Source of the DNA: Nitrospira sp. BO4
GTDB lineage: Bacteria > Nitrospirota > Nitrospiria > Nitrospirales > Nitrospiraceae
Reading direction: 5' to 3'
Length of the DNA: 64,000 nucleotides
Assembly: GCA_030144965.1 (NCBI GenBank)
Contig: JAMPUU010000026.1
Coordinates: 248,001 to 312,000, forward strand
Positions 18,181-28,393 of this stretch are shown one piece after another. Within the stretch, counting starts at the first letter, position 1, and every line of letters begins with the position of its first letter. The notes beneath the pieces were generated by a model, which was not told the origin of the DNA, searched no databases, and saw only the letters and a program-made list of their open reading frames with translations. The translations under genes and the position numbers were made by a program.

Positions 18181-18317
18181 TGGTAACTCAGACGGATTGT
18201 GTGGACCGAAGCATGAGCGTAAGATGCCGTTACCCGTACTCACCGAATTATTTGGTGAGGGATCCTTCACTGCCGGGGAAAGTCAGAGAGCGGCGAGATG
18301 CCGAGAGGGGCTCGGAC

Positions 18318-20801
18318 ATGAGCACCAAGGACTTTCTAACCGAAGACGGCGCATATCCAGACCCCACCCATCTCACTGCCGGGGCCGATGGCAACCCACC
18401 GATGGTTGTTCCTGCAGGTCGATCCCATCGATCCATTTTCCAAAGAGCGGCGGCAATCCCTCCCGCCCTGCTTACGGCAGGCGTGCTCGCGATAGCCACG
18501 TTGCTGCGCATCGCGCTCACACCCGTGTTTGGGAGCGGCTATACCTTTATCACGTTCTATCCTGCCACGATGTTCAGCACAGTCATCGCCGGCTGGCGAT
18601 ACGGACTTGCAACGGCCTTGGCCGCTGCGATTTTGTCGACACTATTGTTTATCGATCCCTTCAGCAATGTCGAGCATGCGGCGGCAATCGGGGTGTTTCT
18701 CGCAGTCGATGGGCTCATGATCGTCATCGCGGATTGGACTCGCAGGGCCCGGCGACAATCGGAGCTGGAAGCCTCCCTGATCCGAGCGCGGGAAGGCGAA
18801 CTGCGCGAAGAATTCCGGAAGCGGACGGAAGTGGCAGCGCGGACCAGCGGGGAGCAACTGCGCTCCATACTTGATCGGGCGCCGGCAACGATTTTTTTGA
18901 AGGATCGCGCAGGACGCTATCTCTTTTTCAACGACCAGTTCGGCCATTTATTCCACCTTGGGAGAGAGCACGCTTATGGCAAGACTGATAGAGAGCTGCT
19001 TCCCACCGAGTTGGCGGACCAATTTGTCGAAAACGATAGACACGTTTGGGAATCCGGCACATTGCTGACCATCGAAGAATATGTTCCGCAAATGGACGGG
19101 CGGCATACCTCGCTGGTTCAGAAGTTCCTGCTGCGCGATGCCGACGGCCATCCTTACGCGTTATGCGGGATTGCGCTGGACATCACCGATCGTCTGAAGA
19201 TGGAAGCAGCGATCCGTGCCGGTGAGGAACGGCTGCAATTGGCGCAGACGGCCGGAGGCGTCGGCACCTTCGATTGGGATATCGTGGCGCAGCGCGGGGT
19301 GTGGTCCCCTGAGCTGGAACGAATATGGGGTTTGCCACCCGGAAGCTTCGAGGGAAGTTATGCCGCGTGGCGTCGCTTGGTTTATCCGGAAGATCTCGCG
19401 GCCGCTGAAGCGGGAGCGGCAAGATCCATGGAAGATCCTAGCAAGGCTCAGGAATATGAGTATCGCATCATGCGCCCGGATGGAGCCCTTCGATGGATCT
19501 ACGCGAAGGCCAAGACGTTATGTGATGCAGAGGGCCGGCGGATTCGCATGGTAGGCGTCAACATGGATATTACCGACAGAAAAGAAGCCCAATTGCGCCT
19601 TGAACGGTCCACTGAAGAATTGGAACGAGAGGTCGAGGTGCGCACGAAGGAACTCGTGCAGTCGCAGAACCGGCTGCGTGCCATGGCGACCGAACTGAAC
19701 CTGACCGAGCAGCGTGAACGCAAACGACTTGCCACAGAGCTGCATGATCATCTGCAACAGATGCTCGTCTTCGGTAAGTTGACCATTGGACAGGGTAAGC
19801 AGGCGGCAATCGGGATACCCGCCTGCGAAAAAGTTCTCAATAAAGTCGACGAAATGTTGTCTGATGCTCTGAGCTATACCCGCACGCTCGTCTCGGAACT
19901 CAGTCCTCCGGTGCTGCGTGACCATGGGCTCATTGCCGGACTCAAATGGCTGGGCGAGTCCATGAAGAAACATGAGCTATCGGTGGCGGTCATCGTTCCG
20001 GAGGACAATGGGCTCAAGCTGCCGGAGGACCAAGAGATCCTTTTGTTTCAATCCGTGCGGGAACTGTTGATCAATTCGTCCAAGCATGCGGGAGTAGGGC
20101 ATGCCACAGTGAGGCTAGTCCAGTATGATGACTGTTTGGAGATTACGGTGCGCGACGAGGGAAAAGGTTTCGACCTCACTGCTGCTGGCACTCCTGGCAG
20201 CGGACTCTCCTCCAAGTTTGGGCTCTTCAGCATTAGAGAACGTATGAGGGCGCTGGGAGGGTCTTTCGCGATTGACTCGGCACCGGGCCACGGGACGACG
20301 GCAACGATCATGCTGCGTGTGACCAGACATGCTGAGACAGCAGTGCTGAATCCTGCAGCCCTGGAAGTGCAAGATCGGGCCTTTGGCATTCAACTCTCAA
20401 CGCACCAGAAGAGCACCGCCACTCGCGTTCTGTTGGTGGACGACCACGCCATGGTTCGGCAGGGCCTTCGTTCCGTGCTGGATGCCTACAAGGATCTTCA
20501 AGTAGTCGGGGAGGCGCGGGATGGGGAAGAAGCTGTGAAATTGGTCCAAGATCTGCGGCCTAGAGTCGTCGTGATGGACATCAACATGCCGAAGATGAAC
20601 GGGATTGATGCCACGGCGCGCATTAAAGCCAAGTGGCCCGGGACCATCGTCATCGGCATCTCGGTCAACACCGGCGACGACAACAGCGACGCCATGAAAC
20701 GAGCCGGAGCAACCACCGTCCTCACCAAAGACAAGGCTGTTGACCAGCTTCACGATGCGATTATTCACGAAGTCGGCGCATCAACCTTCAATCTCACGTG
20801 A
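18318..20801 (+). CDS. Membrane hybrid histidine kinase with C-terminal NarL-type receiver and no HTH
   Basis: An 827-residue sensor. Residues about 45-145 form a KdpD/DUF4118-like membrane domain with about four helices. Two PAS domains follow (about 175-300 and 300-420), then a HisKA_3 dimerisation helix with His476 in ELHDHLQQM, an HATPase domain (RELLINSSKHAG, DEGKGFDL, GLFSIRERM) and a receiver with Asp754 (VVVMDINMPKMNG). The receiver is of NarL type, but the DNA-binding HTH is absent. The start at 18318 has AGGGG seven bases upstream. From the HisKA_3 on, it closely resembles the second half of 56535-60455. The signal is unknown. Confidence 0.88.
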   Translation: MSTKDFLTEDGAYPDPTHLTAGADGNPPMVVPAGRSHRSIFQRAAAIPPALLTAGVLAIATLLRIALTPVFGSGYTFITFYPATMFSTVIAGWRYGLATALAAAILSTLLFIDPFSNVEHAAAIGVFLAVDGLMIVIADWTRRARRQSELEASLIRAREGELREEFRKRTEVAARTSGEQLRSILDRAPATIFLKDRAGRYLFFNDQFGHLFHLGREHAYGKTDRELLPTELADQFVENDRHVWESGTLLTIEEYVPQMDGRHTSLVQKFLLRDADGHPYALCGIALDITDRLKMEAAIRAGEERLQLAQTAGGVGTFDWDIVAQRGVWSPELERIWGLPPGSFEGSYAAWRRLVYPEDLAAAEAGAARSMEDPSKAQEYEYRIMRPDGALRWIYAKAKTLCDAEGRRIRMVGVNMDITDRKEAQLRLERSTEELEREVEVRTKELVQSQNRLRAMATELNLTEQRERKRLATELHDHLQQMLVFGKLTIGQGKQAAIGIPACEKVLNKVDEMLSDALSYTRTLVSELSPPVLRDHGLIAGLKWLGESMKKHELSVAVIVPEDNGLKLPEDQEILLFQSVRELLINSSKHAGVGHATVRLVQYDDCLEITVRDEGKGFDLTAAGTPGSGLSSKFGLFSIRERMRALGGSFAIDSAPGHGTTATIMLRVTRHAETAVLNPAALEVQDRAFGIQLSTHQKSTATRVLLVDDHAMVRQGLRSVLDAYKDLQVVGEARDGEEAVKLVQDLRPRVVVMDINMPKMNGIDATARIKAKWPGTIVIGISVNTGDDNSDAMKRAGATTVLTKDKAVDQLHDAIIHEVGASTFNLT

Positions 20802-20899
20802 GTTCTCGGGGTTGAAACCACGACGACCACCCTTTCAATCCCATTCCAACACGCGGCGTGCAATTGCTCATCCTGAAGCCGGGCAACGAGTCGGCGCTC

Positions 20900-21937
20900 T
20901 CAGGATTTGAACTGTGCCGGGTGCGAGATCACGTTTCCCTTGAACAAGTTATACAAGTAAAACAGAAAGGGAAAAAGGACGACGGATCCCAACAGCAGGC
21001 TCGCCAGCAAGATGTCCAATGTTCCTTGCGGGGCGGCATCATAGATGGTGACAGATGGCTCAACCAGGTACGGATACTGTGACAGCGCCCAACCCCAAAG
21101 GATGGCGACTGCTCCTGTCCCCGCAAGAAATCGAGCCAACAGATCACGTTGAGTGATGAGCGCCCACAAGGCCGCAAGATGCACCAGCGCGGTGGCGATT
21201 ATGGCTGCACGACCAACCGCAGTTTTCGCCAAGCCTCGATAGATTTCCGGGGCTCCGTCGCGGACAAGGAACAGGGCGATGGCGGCCAACATGATGACGA
21301 GCACACCGCTGAGTATGGCGCGGTGGCGAAAGAGTCGGCTTAAGGACGGGTCCCGACTCTCCACGATGAGATACACGGCGGCGAGATAGGCGACCAATGC
21401 TGTCGCGAGGAGGCCGACCGAGAAGGGGAATGGTGCCAGCCACGGATCGACGAACGTTTCTCGGATGGTGTCGGTCGGTCCTGCAGCGCGGCCCGATGCG
21501 ATCGCTCCAAGGACGATTCCCAGCATGGTGGGCGTGATCACGCTGGACCATGCGAATATCCTGTGCCAAATCGGCGGCGCACCCGTGAATCCGTTCGGAC
21601 GCGATGTGATGTCGTGAGTCCGGATCGCGAACGCGGTGCCTCGCAGGACGATCCCGATCAGCATCAGGGTCAGGGGGATGTGCAGCCGTATGGAGATCAC
21701 CGCAAAGGCCGGAGGAAAGGCCGTAAAAAGAATCACGACGGCAATGATGAGCCAGACGTGGTTGGCCTCCCAAATAGGACCGATGGCCTGGTCGATCAAA
21801 GCACGCTGAGGCTGCCCGCGCGGCCCCATTGCGAAGAGCGTCCAGATCCCTGCCCCGAAATCCGCGCCACCGAACAGCAGATAAAAGGTGAGGGCCCCGA
21901 CCAGCGCGACGGCGAGTATGAGTTCATACGGGGGCAT
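20900..21937 (-). CDS. cydB: Cytochrome bd-type quinol oxidase subunit II
   Basis: Integral membrane subunit of the bd oxidase, 345 residues with about eight to nine hydrophobic helices. It opens with the family-typical ALTFYLLFGGADFGAGIW and has a conserved IGPIWEANHVWLII segment. It pairs with CydA, whose gene ends two bases upstream. The C-terminal LFKGNVI tail is normal. Together the pair transfers electrons from quinol to oxygen without pumping protons, suiting low-oxygen or stress respiration. Confidence 0.95.
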   Translation of the reverse strand: MPPYELILAVALVGALTFYLLFGGADFGAGIWTLFAMGPRGQPQRALIDQAIGPIWEANHVWLIIAVVILFTAFPPAFAVISIRLHIPLTLMLIGIVLRGTAFAIRTHDITSRPNGFTGAPPIWHRIFAWSSVITPTMLGIVLGAIASGRAAGPTDTIRETFVDPWLAPFPFSVGLLATALVAYLAAVYLIVESRDPSLSRLFRHRAILSGVLVIMLAAIALFLVRDGAPEIYRGLAKTAVGRAAIIATALVHLAALWALITQRDLLARFLAGTGAVAILWGWALSQYPYLVEPSVTIYDAAPQGTLDILLASLLLGSVVLFPFLFYLYNLFKGNVISHPAQFKS

Positions 21938-21939
21938 CG

Positions 21940-23271
21940 TTAGGCCGCGTTCCTTTCCGCCTTCCGCTCACGAGAGACGACAGCTGCAGCTGCGATGTGA
22001 CGCCACATCGCCCAGACGACGACTCCGGCCAGGACGATGTACAAGGCGGAGAAAGTCACCATGGGAATCCAAAGGCCGGGCATAGGAGTCACGGCCTGGG
22101 AGGTGCGCATGAGTCCTTGTATGATCCACGGTTGCCGCCCCACTTCAGTCACCACCCAACCGGCCTGGATGGCGATGAAACCAAGCGGAGACATGGCGAC
22201 CAATGTGCGCAAGAGTCTTCGGTCCGTTTCCAGGTGTCCTTTCCATAAGCGCCACGCGCCCCACACAGCTGTTCCGGCCATCATCAATCCGCAGGCGACC
22301 ATGAGTTGAAAGGCGATATGGACAACGGCGACGGGCGGCCAATCTTGACGAGGAATCCGATCGAGCCCCGGAACCACGGTCTGCGGATCTCCATGCAGAA
22401 GGAGGCTCAATCCGTTGGGAATATGCACCGCGTAGTCGACGGTTTGCGTGGAAACATCAGGAAGTCCGAAGAGTATGAAATCCGCTCCCGTTTCTGTAAT
22501 GAACAGTGATTCCATCGCAGCCAGTTTAGCGGGCTGGTGATCGGCGACTGCACGAGCGATAAAGTCTCCGCTCAACGGTTGAAGGACGGCTGGAATGCCT
22601 CCGACCAGAAGTGCAATGACGAGCGCGTTCCGGTGGAAGCGATCCAAAGGACGGCGCAGGAGGAGAAATGCATGGACCCCGGCCACGAGAAATCCGCTCG
22701 CTGCGAATGCCGCCAACAGCATGTGCAATGTTTCATGAAATGCAACCGGGTGTAACAACGTGGATAAGGGTGTGACATTGGTGAACGTCCCGTCGACGAG
22801 ATCAAACCCGCTGGGTACGTTCATCCACGCATTGACCGTGACGACGAAGACGGCAGAGGCGGTTCCGCTCGCCGCAACAATCAACCCGGCGATGAAGTGT
22901 GCGCGCGGCGAAATGCGCGACCATCCATAGAGGTAAATCCCAAGAAAAATCGCTTCCGTGAAGAATGCGAATCCCTCGAGCCCGAACAGAGGCCCAATGA
23001 TGGGACCGGCCCGCTCCATGAACGAAGGCCAGAGCAAGCCCAACTCGAAGGAGAGAACGGTCCCCGATACAGCGCCGACAGCGAACAGAATCGCAGTGCC
23101 TTTCGACCATCGCTTCGCCAATACGAGGTATTGTTCATCCTTCGTTTTCAGCCAGTGCCACTCAACAACAGCGGTCAATACCGGCATGGCGATGCCCAGC
23201 GCGGCAAAGACGATGTGAAATCCCAGCGACATGGCCATCTGAGATCGAGCGGCAAGGATGTCCGAGATCAT
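21940..23271 (-). CDS. cydA: Cytochrome bd-type quinol oxidase subunit I, short Q-loop (CIO-like)
   Basis: A 443-residue haem-carrying subunit. Haem ligands are seen as His19 (LGFHIVF), His183 (HETLHML) and a Met near 324 (FQLMVACG), with Glu99 and Glu106 in GLEGFAFFTEA on the proton path. GRQPW, at 378-382, is conserved. It is about 80 residues shorter than the E. coli long-Q-loop form, placing it with the cyanide-insensitive-oxidase type. It is transcribed leftward with cydB. A variant CTAG element lies about 100 bp upstream. A cydX-like small subunit is not visible. Confidence 0.95.
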   Translation of the reverse strand: MISDILAARSQMAMSLGFHIVFAALGIAMPVLTAVVEWHWLKTKDEQYLVLAKRWSKGTAILFAVGAVSGTVLSFELGLLWPSFMERAGPIIGPLFGLEGFAFFTEAIFLGIYLYGWSRISPRAHFIAGLIVAASGTASAVFVVTVNAWMNVPSGFDLVDGTFTNVTPLSTLLHPVAFHETLHMLLAAFAASGFLVAGVHAFLLLRRPLDRFHRNALVIALLVGGIPAVLQPLSGDFIARAVADHQPAKLAAMESLFITETGADFILFGLPDVSTQTVDYAVHIPNGLSLLLHGDPQTVVPGLDRIPRQDWPPVAVVHIAFQLMVACGLMMAGTAVWGAWRLWKGHLETDRRLLRTLVAMSPLGFIAIQAGWVVTEVGRQPWIIQGLMRTSQAVTPMPGLWIPMVTFSALYIVLAGVVVWAMWRHIAAAAVVSRERKAERNAA

Positions 23272-23719
23272 ACGTGCCTCTCATCAGATAATGTCGAGGA
23301 GGTCAGAAGGATAAGATGGTGTCCCAAGAAAAAGCACCGCAAACCGACCGGACTAATTGTCTCTCTGAAGACAAGATAGTCCTCTAGCGAGCCAAGATCG
23401 TAAGTCCAGTAATTCTGAATTTACATAAGATCCCAGTGCAGCTTTTCGCGAGAGAACAATTTCCTTCGAGGATTACTGCAACCGGTTGCCGTGTAAGGTT
23501 TGTTCAGACGCAATATCGATACCCGCATAAGTGAGTAATCAGCCACTGGTCCCATGCCAAACGATCCTCATGCAGACATCCTGTCTCTGGTATGGCCTTT
23601 GCGAAATTTGCTCTTCATCACACAGCAACGGTGATCGAGCATCCACTATGTAATAGACGGTTGCCCCGTCAGCAGGAAAACAGGGTGCATATTCACTGCT
23701 CCAATAATGGGAAGAGAAC
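23272..23719. promoter_or_regulatory. Divergent region cydA / PRC-barrel gene with a variant CTAG element
   Basis: A gap of 448 bp without a credible gene. At 23372-23387 the minus strand carries CTAG-N8-CTTG (followed by T) reading toward cydA. Nothing else stands out apart from AT-richer sequence at 23400-23470, typical of a promoter area. Confidence 0.4.
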
Positions 23720-24466
23720 ATGAAACAATTCAGACGTGTGCGGGAAATCACCGAATTGACGCTATGCGCGATAGATGGCCAAGTGGGAAGCGTGCAAGAA
23801 CTCTATTTTGACGATCACAGCTGGGCTGTCCGATATCTCATCGTAAAGACAGGCAATTGGCTTTTTGGCAGGAACGTGCTCATTGCTCCGATCGCAGTGG
23901 CTGGTATCGACGATACCAACGCATCCATGAAATTCAATCTGCGGAAAGAACAGATCGAACACGCTCCACCGATCGATGACGTAAAACCGATATCACGACA
24001 GTATGAGGAGGCGTACTATCGGCACTTTCGGTGGGCACCGTACTGGCAACCCGGCACGACGGTGTGGGGAAGTCCGGTTCCAGATTCAGAAATGGCTACG
24101 GCGGGTCTGGATGAGCCTCTCCTTTCGGAACCTTCCGAGCTGACACATCTTCGCAGCAGTGCCGAAGTGACCGGTTATGCAATCCATGCGCGAGACGGGG
24201 AAATCGGCCACATCGAGGACCTGGTCGTAGATGATGAGGACTGGATTGTTCGGTATGCGGAGATCGACACGAGAAATTGGCTGCCGGGCAAGAAGGTGTT
24301 GGTGCAAACCGGACGGATAGAACGAATCGATTGGCCCAGCCGAGCGGTTACCATGTCGCTCACCCGGCATGCTATCCAGTCGGCGCCGGACTATGATCCA
24401 TCGAAACTTATTACGCCGGACTATGAAATTGAGCTCTTTAAGCACTACGGAAAAGAGTCGGTTTAG
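23720..24466 (+). CDS. Protein with two PRC-barrel domains
   Basis: A 248-residue cytosolic protein with a duplicated PRC-barrel: residues about 5-90 (REITELTLCAIDGQVGSVQELYFD, then NWLFGRNVLIAP) and about 145-225 (SSAEVTGYAIHARDGEIGHI, then NWLPGKKVLVQ). PRC-barrels are small beta folds found in photosynthetic reaction centre subunit H, RimM and many stress-induced proteins. The role here is not known. A Trp- and Tyr-rich linker (YYRHFRWAPYWQPG) joins the two halves. GGAAGAG precedes the ATG. It stands alone before gap. Confidence 0.85.
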   Translation: MKQFRRVREITELTLCAIDGQVGSVQELYFDDHSWAVRYLIVKTGNWLFGRNVLIAPIAVAGIDDTNASMKFNLRKEQIEHAPPIDDVKPISRQYEEAYYRHFRWAPYWQPGTTVWGSPVPDSEMATAGLDEPLLSEPSELTHLRSSAEVTGYAIHARDGEIGHIEDLVVDDEDWIVRYAEIDTRNWLPGKKVLVQTGRIERIDWPSRAVTMSLTRHAIQSAPDYDPSKLITPDYEIELFKHYGKESV

Positions 24467-24597
24467 GGCCCGTAGGTGTCAATTCGTCGATTCGTAAGAC
24501 GGGGCTCTGCAGGCGTCGGAGGAGAAGCGCCGACAGGTCATACCGCTCGGTACTGCTAGGGAACGATAGACCCTGTACCTAGAGAAAGGGCAATGGA

Positions 24598-25611
24598 ATG
24601 ATGCGAGTCGCTATTAACGGGTTGGGGCGAATCGGGCGCGCCACGTTCAAGATTCTCGCGACCATACCGGAGCTTGAGCTGGCCGCGATCAACGATCTGA
24701 CTTCCCCCGACGAGTTGGCCTACCTGATCAATCATGACACGGTGTATGGCCGCTATCCCAATCGAGTAGGAGCCGATCGGAAGGGGATCACGATGGCCGA
24801 CCGGGTGTATCCCGTGTTTGCGGAACGCGACCCGCTTCATCTTCCATGGAAGGAGCTGGGAGTCGATGTGGTTTTCGAATGTTCGGGGCAGTTCAATACC
24901 AGAACCGCGCTCTCAAAACATCTCGAAGCCGGAGCGAAGCGGGTCATCCTCTCGGCGCCGGCCAAGGACGAGGATATTCCCACCGTCATCTATGGTGTGA
25001 ATGTGTATGACGAAAAGGCCGGGCCGATTCTGTCATGCGCCAGTTGCACGACGAATTGCGTGACACCGGTCGTGGAAATCATTCACCGCCATCTCGGGGT
25101 GGTGAAGGCGGTGATGACGGCTACGCACGCCTACACGGCCAGCCAAGCATTGGTCGATGGGCAGCATACGAGGAAACGCCGGGGGCGAGCGGCGGCCGCC
25201 AACCTTGTGCCGTCGTCGACGGGGGCCGCTCTCGCGGCAACCCGCGCCTTGCCCGTTCTCAAAGGGCGATTTCAGGGAGCGGCCATCCATGTTCCCATCC
25301 CGATCTGTTCGCTCTCCGACATCGTGATGCTGACGGAACGGGAGACGAGTGTCGGGGAGGTGAACGCGATGTTCTTGGAGGAGGCGCGTAGTGACCGGTA
25401 TGCAGGAGTTGTGGGGGTGACGGAAGATCCGGTGGTGTCTTCCGACATCGTCCAGGATCCGCGCGCCTCGATCGTTGATGTGGACATGACTCAAGTTGTG
25501 GACGGCAATCTGGTCAAGGTCATGAGTTGGTACGACAATGAGTGGGGTTATGCGAGCCAGATGGTTCGGCAAGCTCTTTCGATGGCCCTCATCGTCCCCG
25601 TCGAGGTCTAG
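24598..25611 (+). CDS. gap: Glyceraldehyde-3-phosphate dehydrogenase, type I
   Basis: Interconverts glyceraldehyde 3-phosphate and 1,3-bisphosphoglycerate. Of 337 residues, the Rossmann start is RVAINGLGRIGR, Asp33 (INDL) suggests NAD preference, catalytic Cys150 lies in SCTTN and His177 in THAYT. The C-terminal SWYDNEWGYASQMV is intact. The start may be ATG 24598 or 24601. It is separated from other glycolytic genes, and the flanking genes are stress-related. A CTAGGGA sequence at 24556-24562 points toward it, but the right half of the element is not conserved. Confidence 0.95.
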   Translation: MMRVAINGLGRIGRATFKILATIPELELAAINDLTSPDELAYLINHDTVYGRYPNRVGADRKGITMADRVYPVFAERDPLHLPWKELGVDVVFECSGQFNTRTALSKHLEAGAKRVILSAPAKDEDIPTVIYGVNVYDEKAGPILSCASCTTNCVTPVVEIIHRHLGVVKAVMTATHAYTASQALVDGQHTRKRRGRAAAANLVPSSTGAALAATRALPVLKGRFQGAAIHVPIPICSLSDIVMLTERETSVGEVNAMFLEEARSDRYAGVVGVTEDPVVSSDIVQDPRASIVDVDMTQVVDGNLVKVMSWYDNEWGYASQMVRQALSMALIVPVEV

Positions 25612-25694
25612 AGGAGCAGGAGTCGAGCCTGCTCCAACGTATCGGCGAGACTCTGCCCATACATCGGTTGCTTGCACTCGGGTCTGAACATTTT

Positions 25695-28346
25695 ATGAGT
25701 TTGACACGATACAGGAAGAAAAGAAATTTCTCTCAGACGCCTGAACCACGAGGCTCACAGTCGAGAGAAAAGCCTCCCTCACAGCTGCTCTACGTCGTCC
25801 AGAAGCACGCTGCAAGCCGGCTGCACTATGATTTCCGGCTTGAATTGGATGGGGCGCTGAAAAGCTGGGCGGTTCCCAAGGGACCCAGTCTGAATCCGGA
25901 CGACAAGCGGCTTGCAGTGCACGTCGAAGACCATCCCATGGAATATGCCGCTTTCGAGGGCATCATCCCGCCGAAACAGTATGGCGCCGGCACGGTCATG
26001 GTATGGGATCAAGGTCAGTGGGAATCGGATGGAGATCCCCGAGCGGCCTATCACAAGGGGCGGATGAAATTTGCCCTGTTCGGGAAAAAGTTGCAGGGCC
26101 GCTGGACACTGGTGCGGATGAGCGGAACAGACAACGCAGACGGTAAGAACTGGCTTCTGATCAAGGAACGAGACGAGTATGCGCGGACTGCGACTAGATC
26201 GAATTCAAGTCTCGCGTCGTCCCACAGTGTCAAGAGCGGAAGAAGCATGGATGAGATTACAAAGGCCAAGTCCGATGTATGGCACTCTCATCGTACGTCC
26301 GGTGGCGTAGAGCGGATCAAGATCTCCCGGGACCTCAAGACGAAACGGGGATCGGTAACCAGTATGGGTACGGTCACATGTCCCGCATGGATATCGCCTC
26401 AGCTGGCAACGCTCGTTGATAAGATTCCGGAGGGAGAAGGTTGGATCCACGAACTCAAGTATGACGGGTATCGCATGCTGTGCAGAATTGAGCAGGGCGT
26501 TGTGCAACTCTTCTCAAGAAACGGTCGGGAATGGACCCAAAAGCTGCCCGAGCACGTGAAGGCGGCCCGCCGATTCTCCGTTGAAAATGCATGGCTGGAC
26601 GGTGAACTCGTTGCCATGAAATCGGACGGGTCGATGAGCTTTCAGGCATTGCAAAATGCCTTTGACGGTGGATGGGATGGCCGGCTTGTGTACTATGTCT
26701 TCGATCTCCTATTTTTCAATGGGAGAGACCTCAGATCGTCCCCTTTGCACGAACGCAAGCGACTTTTAGCGTCGCTTCTATGCGGGCAGCCGGAGAGCGG
26801 CCTGTTGCAATACAGCGCCCATATCCTTGGTAAGGGACCTACCGTCTTTGAGACGGCTTGTCGCCGAGGACTCGAAGGAGTGATCGCCAAACGAGTGGAC
26901 GGGCGATATACCGAAGGCCGAAATCGAAACTGGGTCAAAGTAAAGTGTCAACGCCGCCAAGAATTCGTCATTGGCGGCTATACCGAGCCATCGGGCTCCC
27001 GGCGCGGATTCGGAGCGCTCTTGCTCGGTGTATATGAGAAACCGGGACGATTGGTCTATGTTGGACGAGTCGGGACGGGATTCTCAGAGAATCGATTGTC
27101 TCAACTCTATCGGATCTTGCAGCGGCATGAACGACCCCGGCCGCCATTTGTCGATCCTCCGACGGGTGGGGATACAAAAGGAGTCCACTGGGTTAAACCG
27201 GAATTAGTCGCTGAAGTACGTTTTGCGGAATGGACACAGGAAGGTCTCCTCCGCCAGGCGGCGTTCCTGGGTCTGCGCGACGACAAGCCGGCCAAGGCCA
27301 TTGTCCGTGAGTCGGCGGTCCATGCATCGGCGAATCGGGAGCAGAAAAATAGATCGGCTGACGAGCCGGATCGCGAATCGAAGCGTGCAGCTGCCCGGGT
27401 GCACCGCGCGAGACCTCTCCGTCAAGATCGGAAGCCGACACATGCGGCGATTGTGGCGGGTATCGAGATCACGAATCCCTATCGAGTGTTGTTTCCACAT
27501 GACGGCATCACGAAACTCGAGCTGGCGCAGTACTATGATCGAATCGGGGACACGATCTTGCCTCATGTTCGTGGGCGTCCATTGACGTTGGTCCGTTGCC
27601 CGGAAGGACACGACACAGGATGCTTTTATCAGAAACACGCGACGGACCAGATTCATGAGGCGATCGATCGAGTCGAGGTTGAAGAATCGGATGGACGCGC
27701 CAGCTACATGGTGGCGAACACAACCGCTGCCTTGGTTGCACTCGTGCAACTCGGCGTCCTCGAATTCCACACCTGGGGAGCGAGGCGAGAGCGGCTGGAT
27801 CGTCCCGACCGTATGACGCTGGATTTGGATCCGGCTCCGGATGTGCCGTGGCGTGAAGTCGTCGAAGCCGCATTTCTTATCAGAACCCTGCTCGAAGAGT
27901 TGCGTTTGACGTCATTCGTCAAGACCACAGGTGGGAAAGGATTGCATGTCGTGGTGCCATTACAGCGACGGCACTCATGGGACGAGGTGAAGGACTTCGC
28001 GAAGTCAGTGGCCGGACATATGGTACGAACGATACCTGCCAGATTTACGGACAACATGTCGAAACGAGTGCGCAAAGGCAAGGTGTATATCGATTATCTC
28101 AGGAACGGGCGAGGGGCGACGACCGTGGCAGCTTACTCGACGCGTGCCAAACCGCGAGCTCCGCTCTCTGCTCCGTTGGGGTGGGATGAGTTAACTCCAT
28201 CGCTGCGCTCAGATCAGTTCAACGTGCACAACATCGAGGAACGACTGTCAGAGCTTGCCAAAGATCCGTGGGCTGGGTATGAGACGGTCCAACAGCATTT
28301 GACGACGAGTATGATGACCGGTCTCGGTACCTCCCGCCGACTCTAG
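25695..28346 (+). CDS. ligD: Multifunctional ATP-dependent DNA ligase LigD (PE-LIG-POL)
   Basis: Seals and processes double-strand breaks in bacterial non-homologous end joining together with Ku. The 883-residue protein has, in order, a 3'-phosphoesterase domain (residues 30-160, RLHYDFRLE), an ATP-dependent ligase (230-530, catalytic Lys255 in KYDGYR, oligonucleotide fold to about 530) and an archaeo-eukaryotic-primase-type polymerase (590-880, metal Asp710/Asp712 in LDLDPAP). A variable linker (535-585) separates LIG from POL. I place the start at 25695 because MSLTRYRKK begins the family homology; an open frame further upstream overlaps gap. The ku gene is 27 kb away in the same window. 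Confidence 0.95.
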   Translation: MSLTRYRKKRNFSQTPEPRGSQSREKPPSQLLYVVQKHAASRLHYDFRLELDGALKSWAVPKGPSLNPDDKRLAVHVEDHPMEYAAFEGIIPPKQYGAGTVMVWDQGQWESDGDPRAAYHKGRMKFALFGKKLQGRWTLVRMSGTDNADGKNWLLIKERDEYARTATRSNSSLASSHSVKSGRSMDEITKAKSDVWHSHRTSGGVERIKISRDLKTKRGSVTSMGTVTCPAWISPQLATLVDKIPEGEGWIHELKYDGYRMLCRIEQGVVQLFSRNGREWTQKLPEHVKAARRFSVENAWLDGELVAMKSDGSMSFQALQNAFDGGWDGRLVYYVFDLLFFNGRDLRSSPLHERKRLLASLLCGQPESGLLQYSAHILGKGPTVFETACRRGLEGVIAKRVDGRYTEGRNRNWVKVKCQRRQEFVIGGYTEPSGSRRGFGALLLGVYEKPGRLVYVGRVGTGFSENRLSQLYRILQRHERPRPPFVDPPTGGDTKGVHWVKPELVAEVRFAEWTQEGLLRQAAFLGLRDDKPAKAIVRESAVHASANREQKNRSADEPDRESKRAAARVHRARPLRQDRKPTHAAIVAGIEITNPYRVLFPHDGITKLELAQYYDRIGDTILPHVRGRPLTLVRCPEGHDTGCFYQKHATDQIHEAIDRVEVEESDGRASYMVANTTAALVALVQLGVLEFHTWGARRERLDRPDRMTLDLDPAPDVPWREVVEAAFLIRTLLEELRLTSFVKTTGGKGLHVVVPLQRRHSWDEVKDFAKSVAGHMVRTIPARFTDNMSKRVRKGKVYIDYLRNGRGATTVAAYSTRAKPRAPLSAPLGWDELTPSLRSDQFNVHNIEERLSELAKDPWAGYETVQQHLTTSMMTGLGTSRRL

Positions 28347-28393
28347 GTCTGAGTTGTCGTTCCGGCAGAGTGTGGCCATAGTCAATCTGCACA

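Noticed and set aside
25542-25694. Upstream extension of the ligD frame into gap
   Set aside because: Family homology begins at MSLTRYRKK (25695). The extra residues overlap gap in another frame and resemble nothing.
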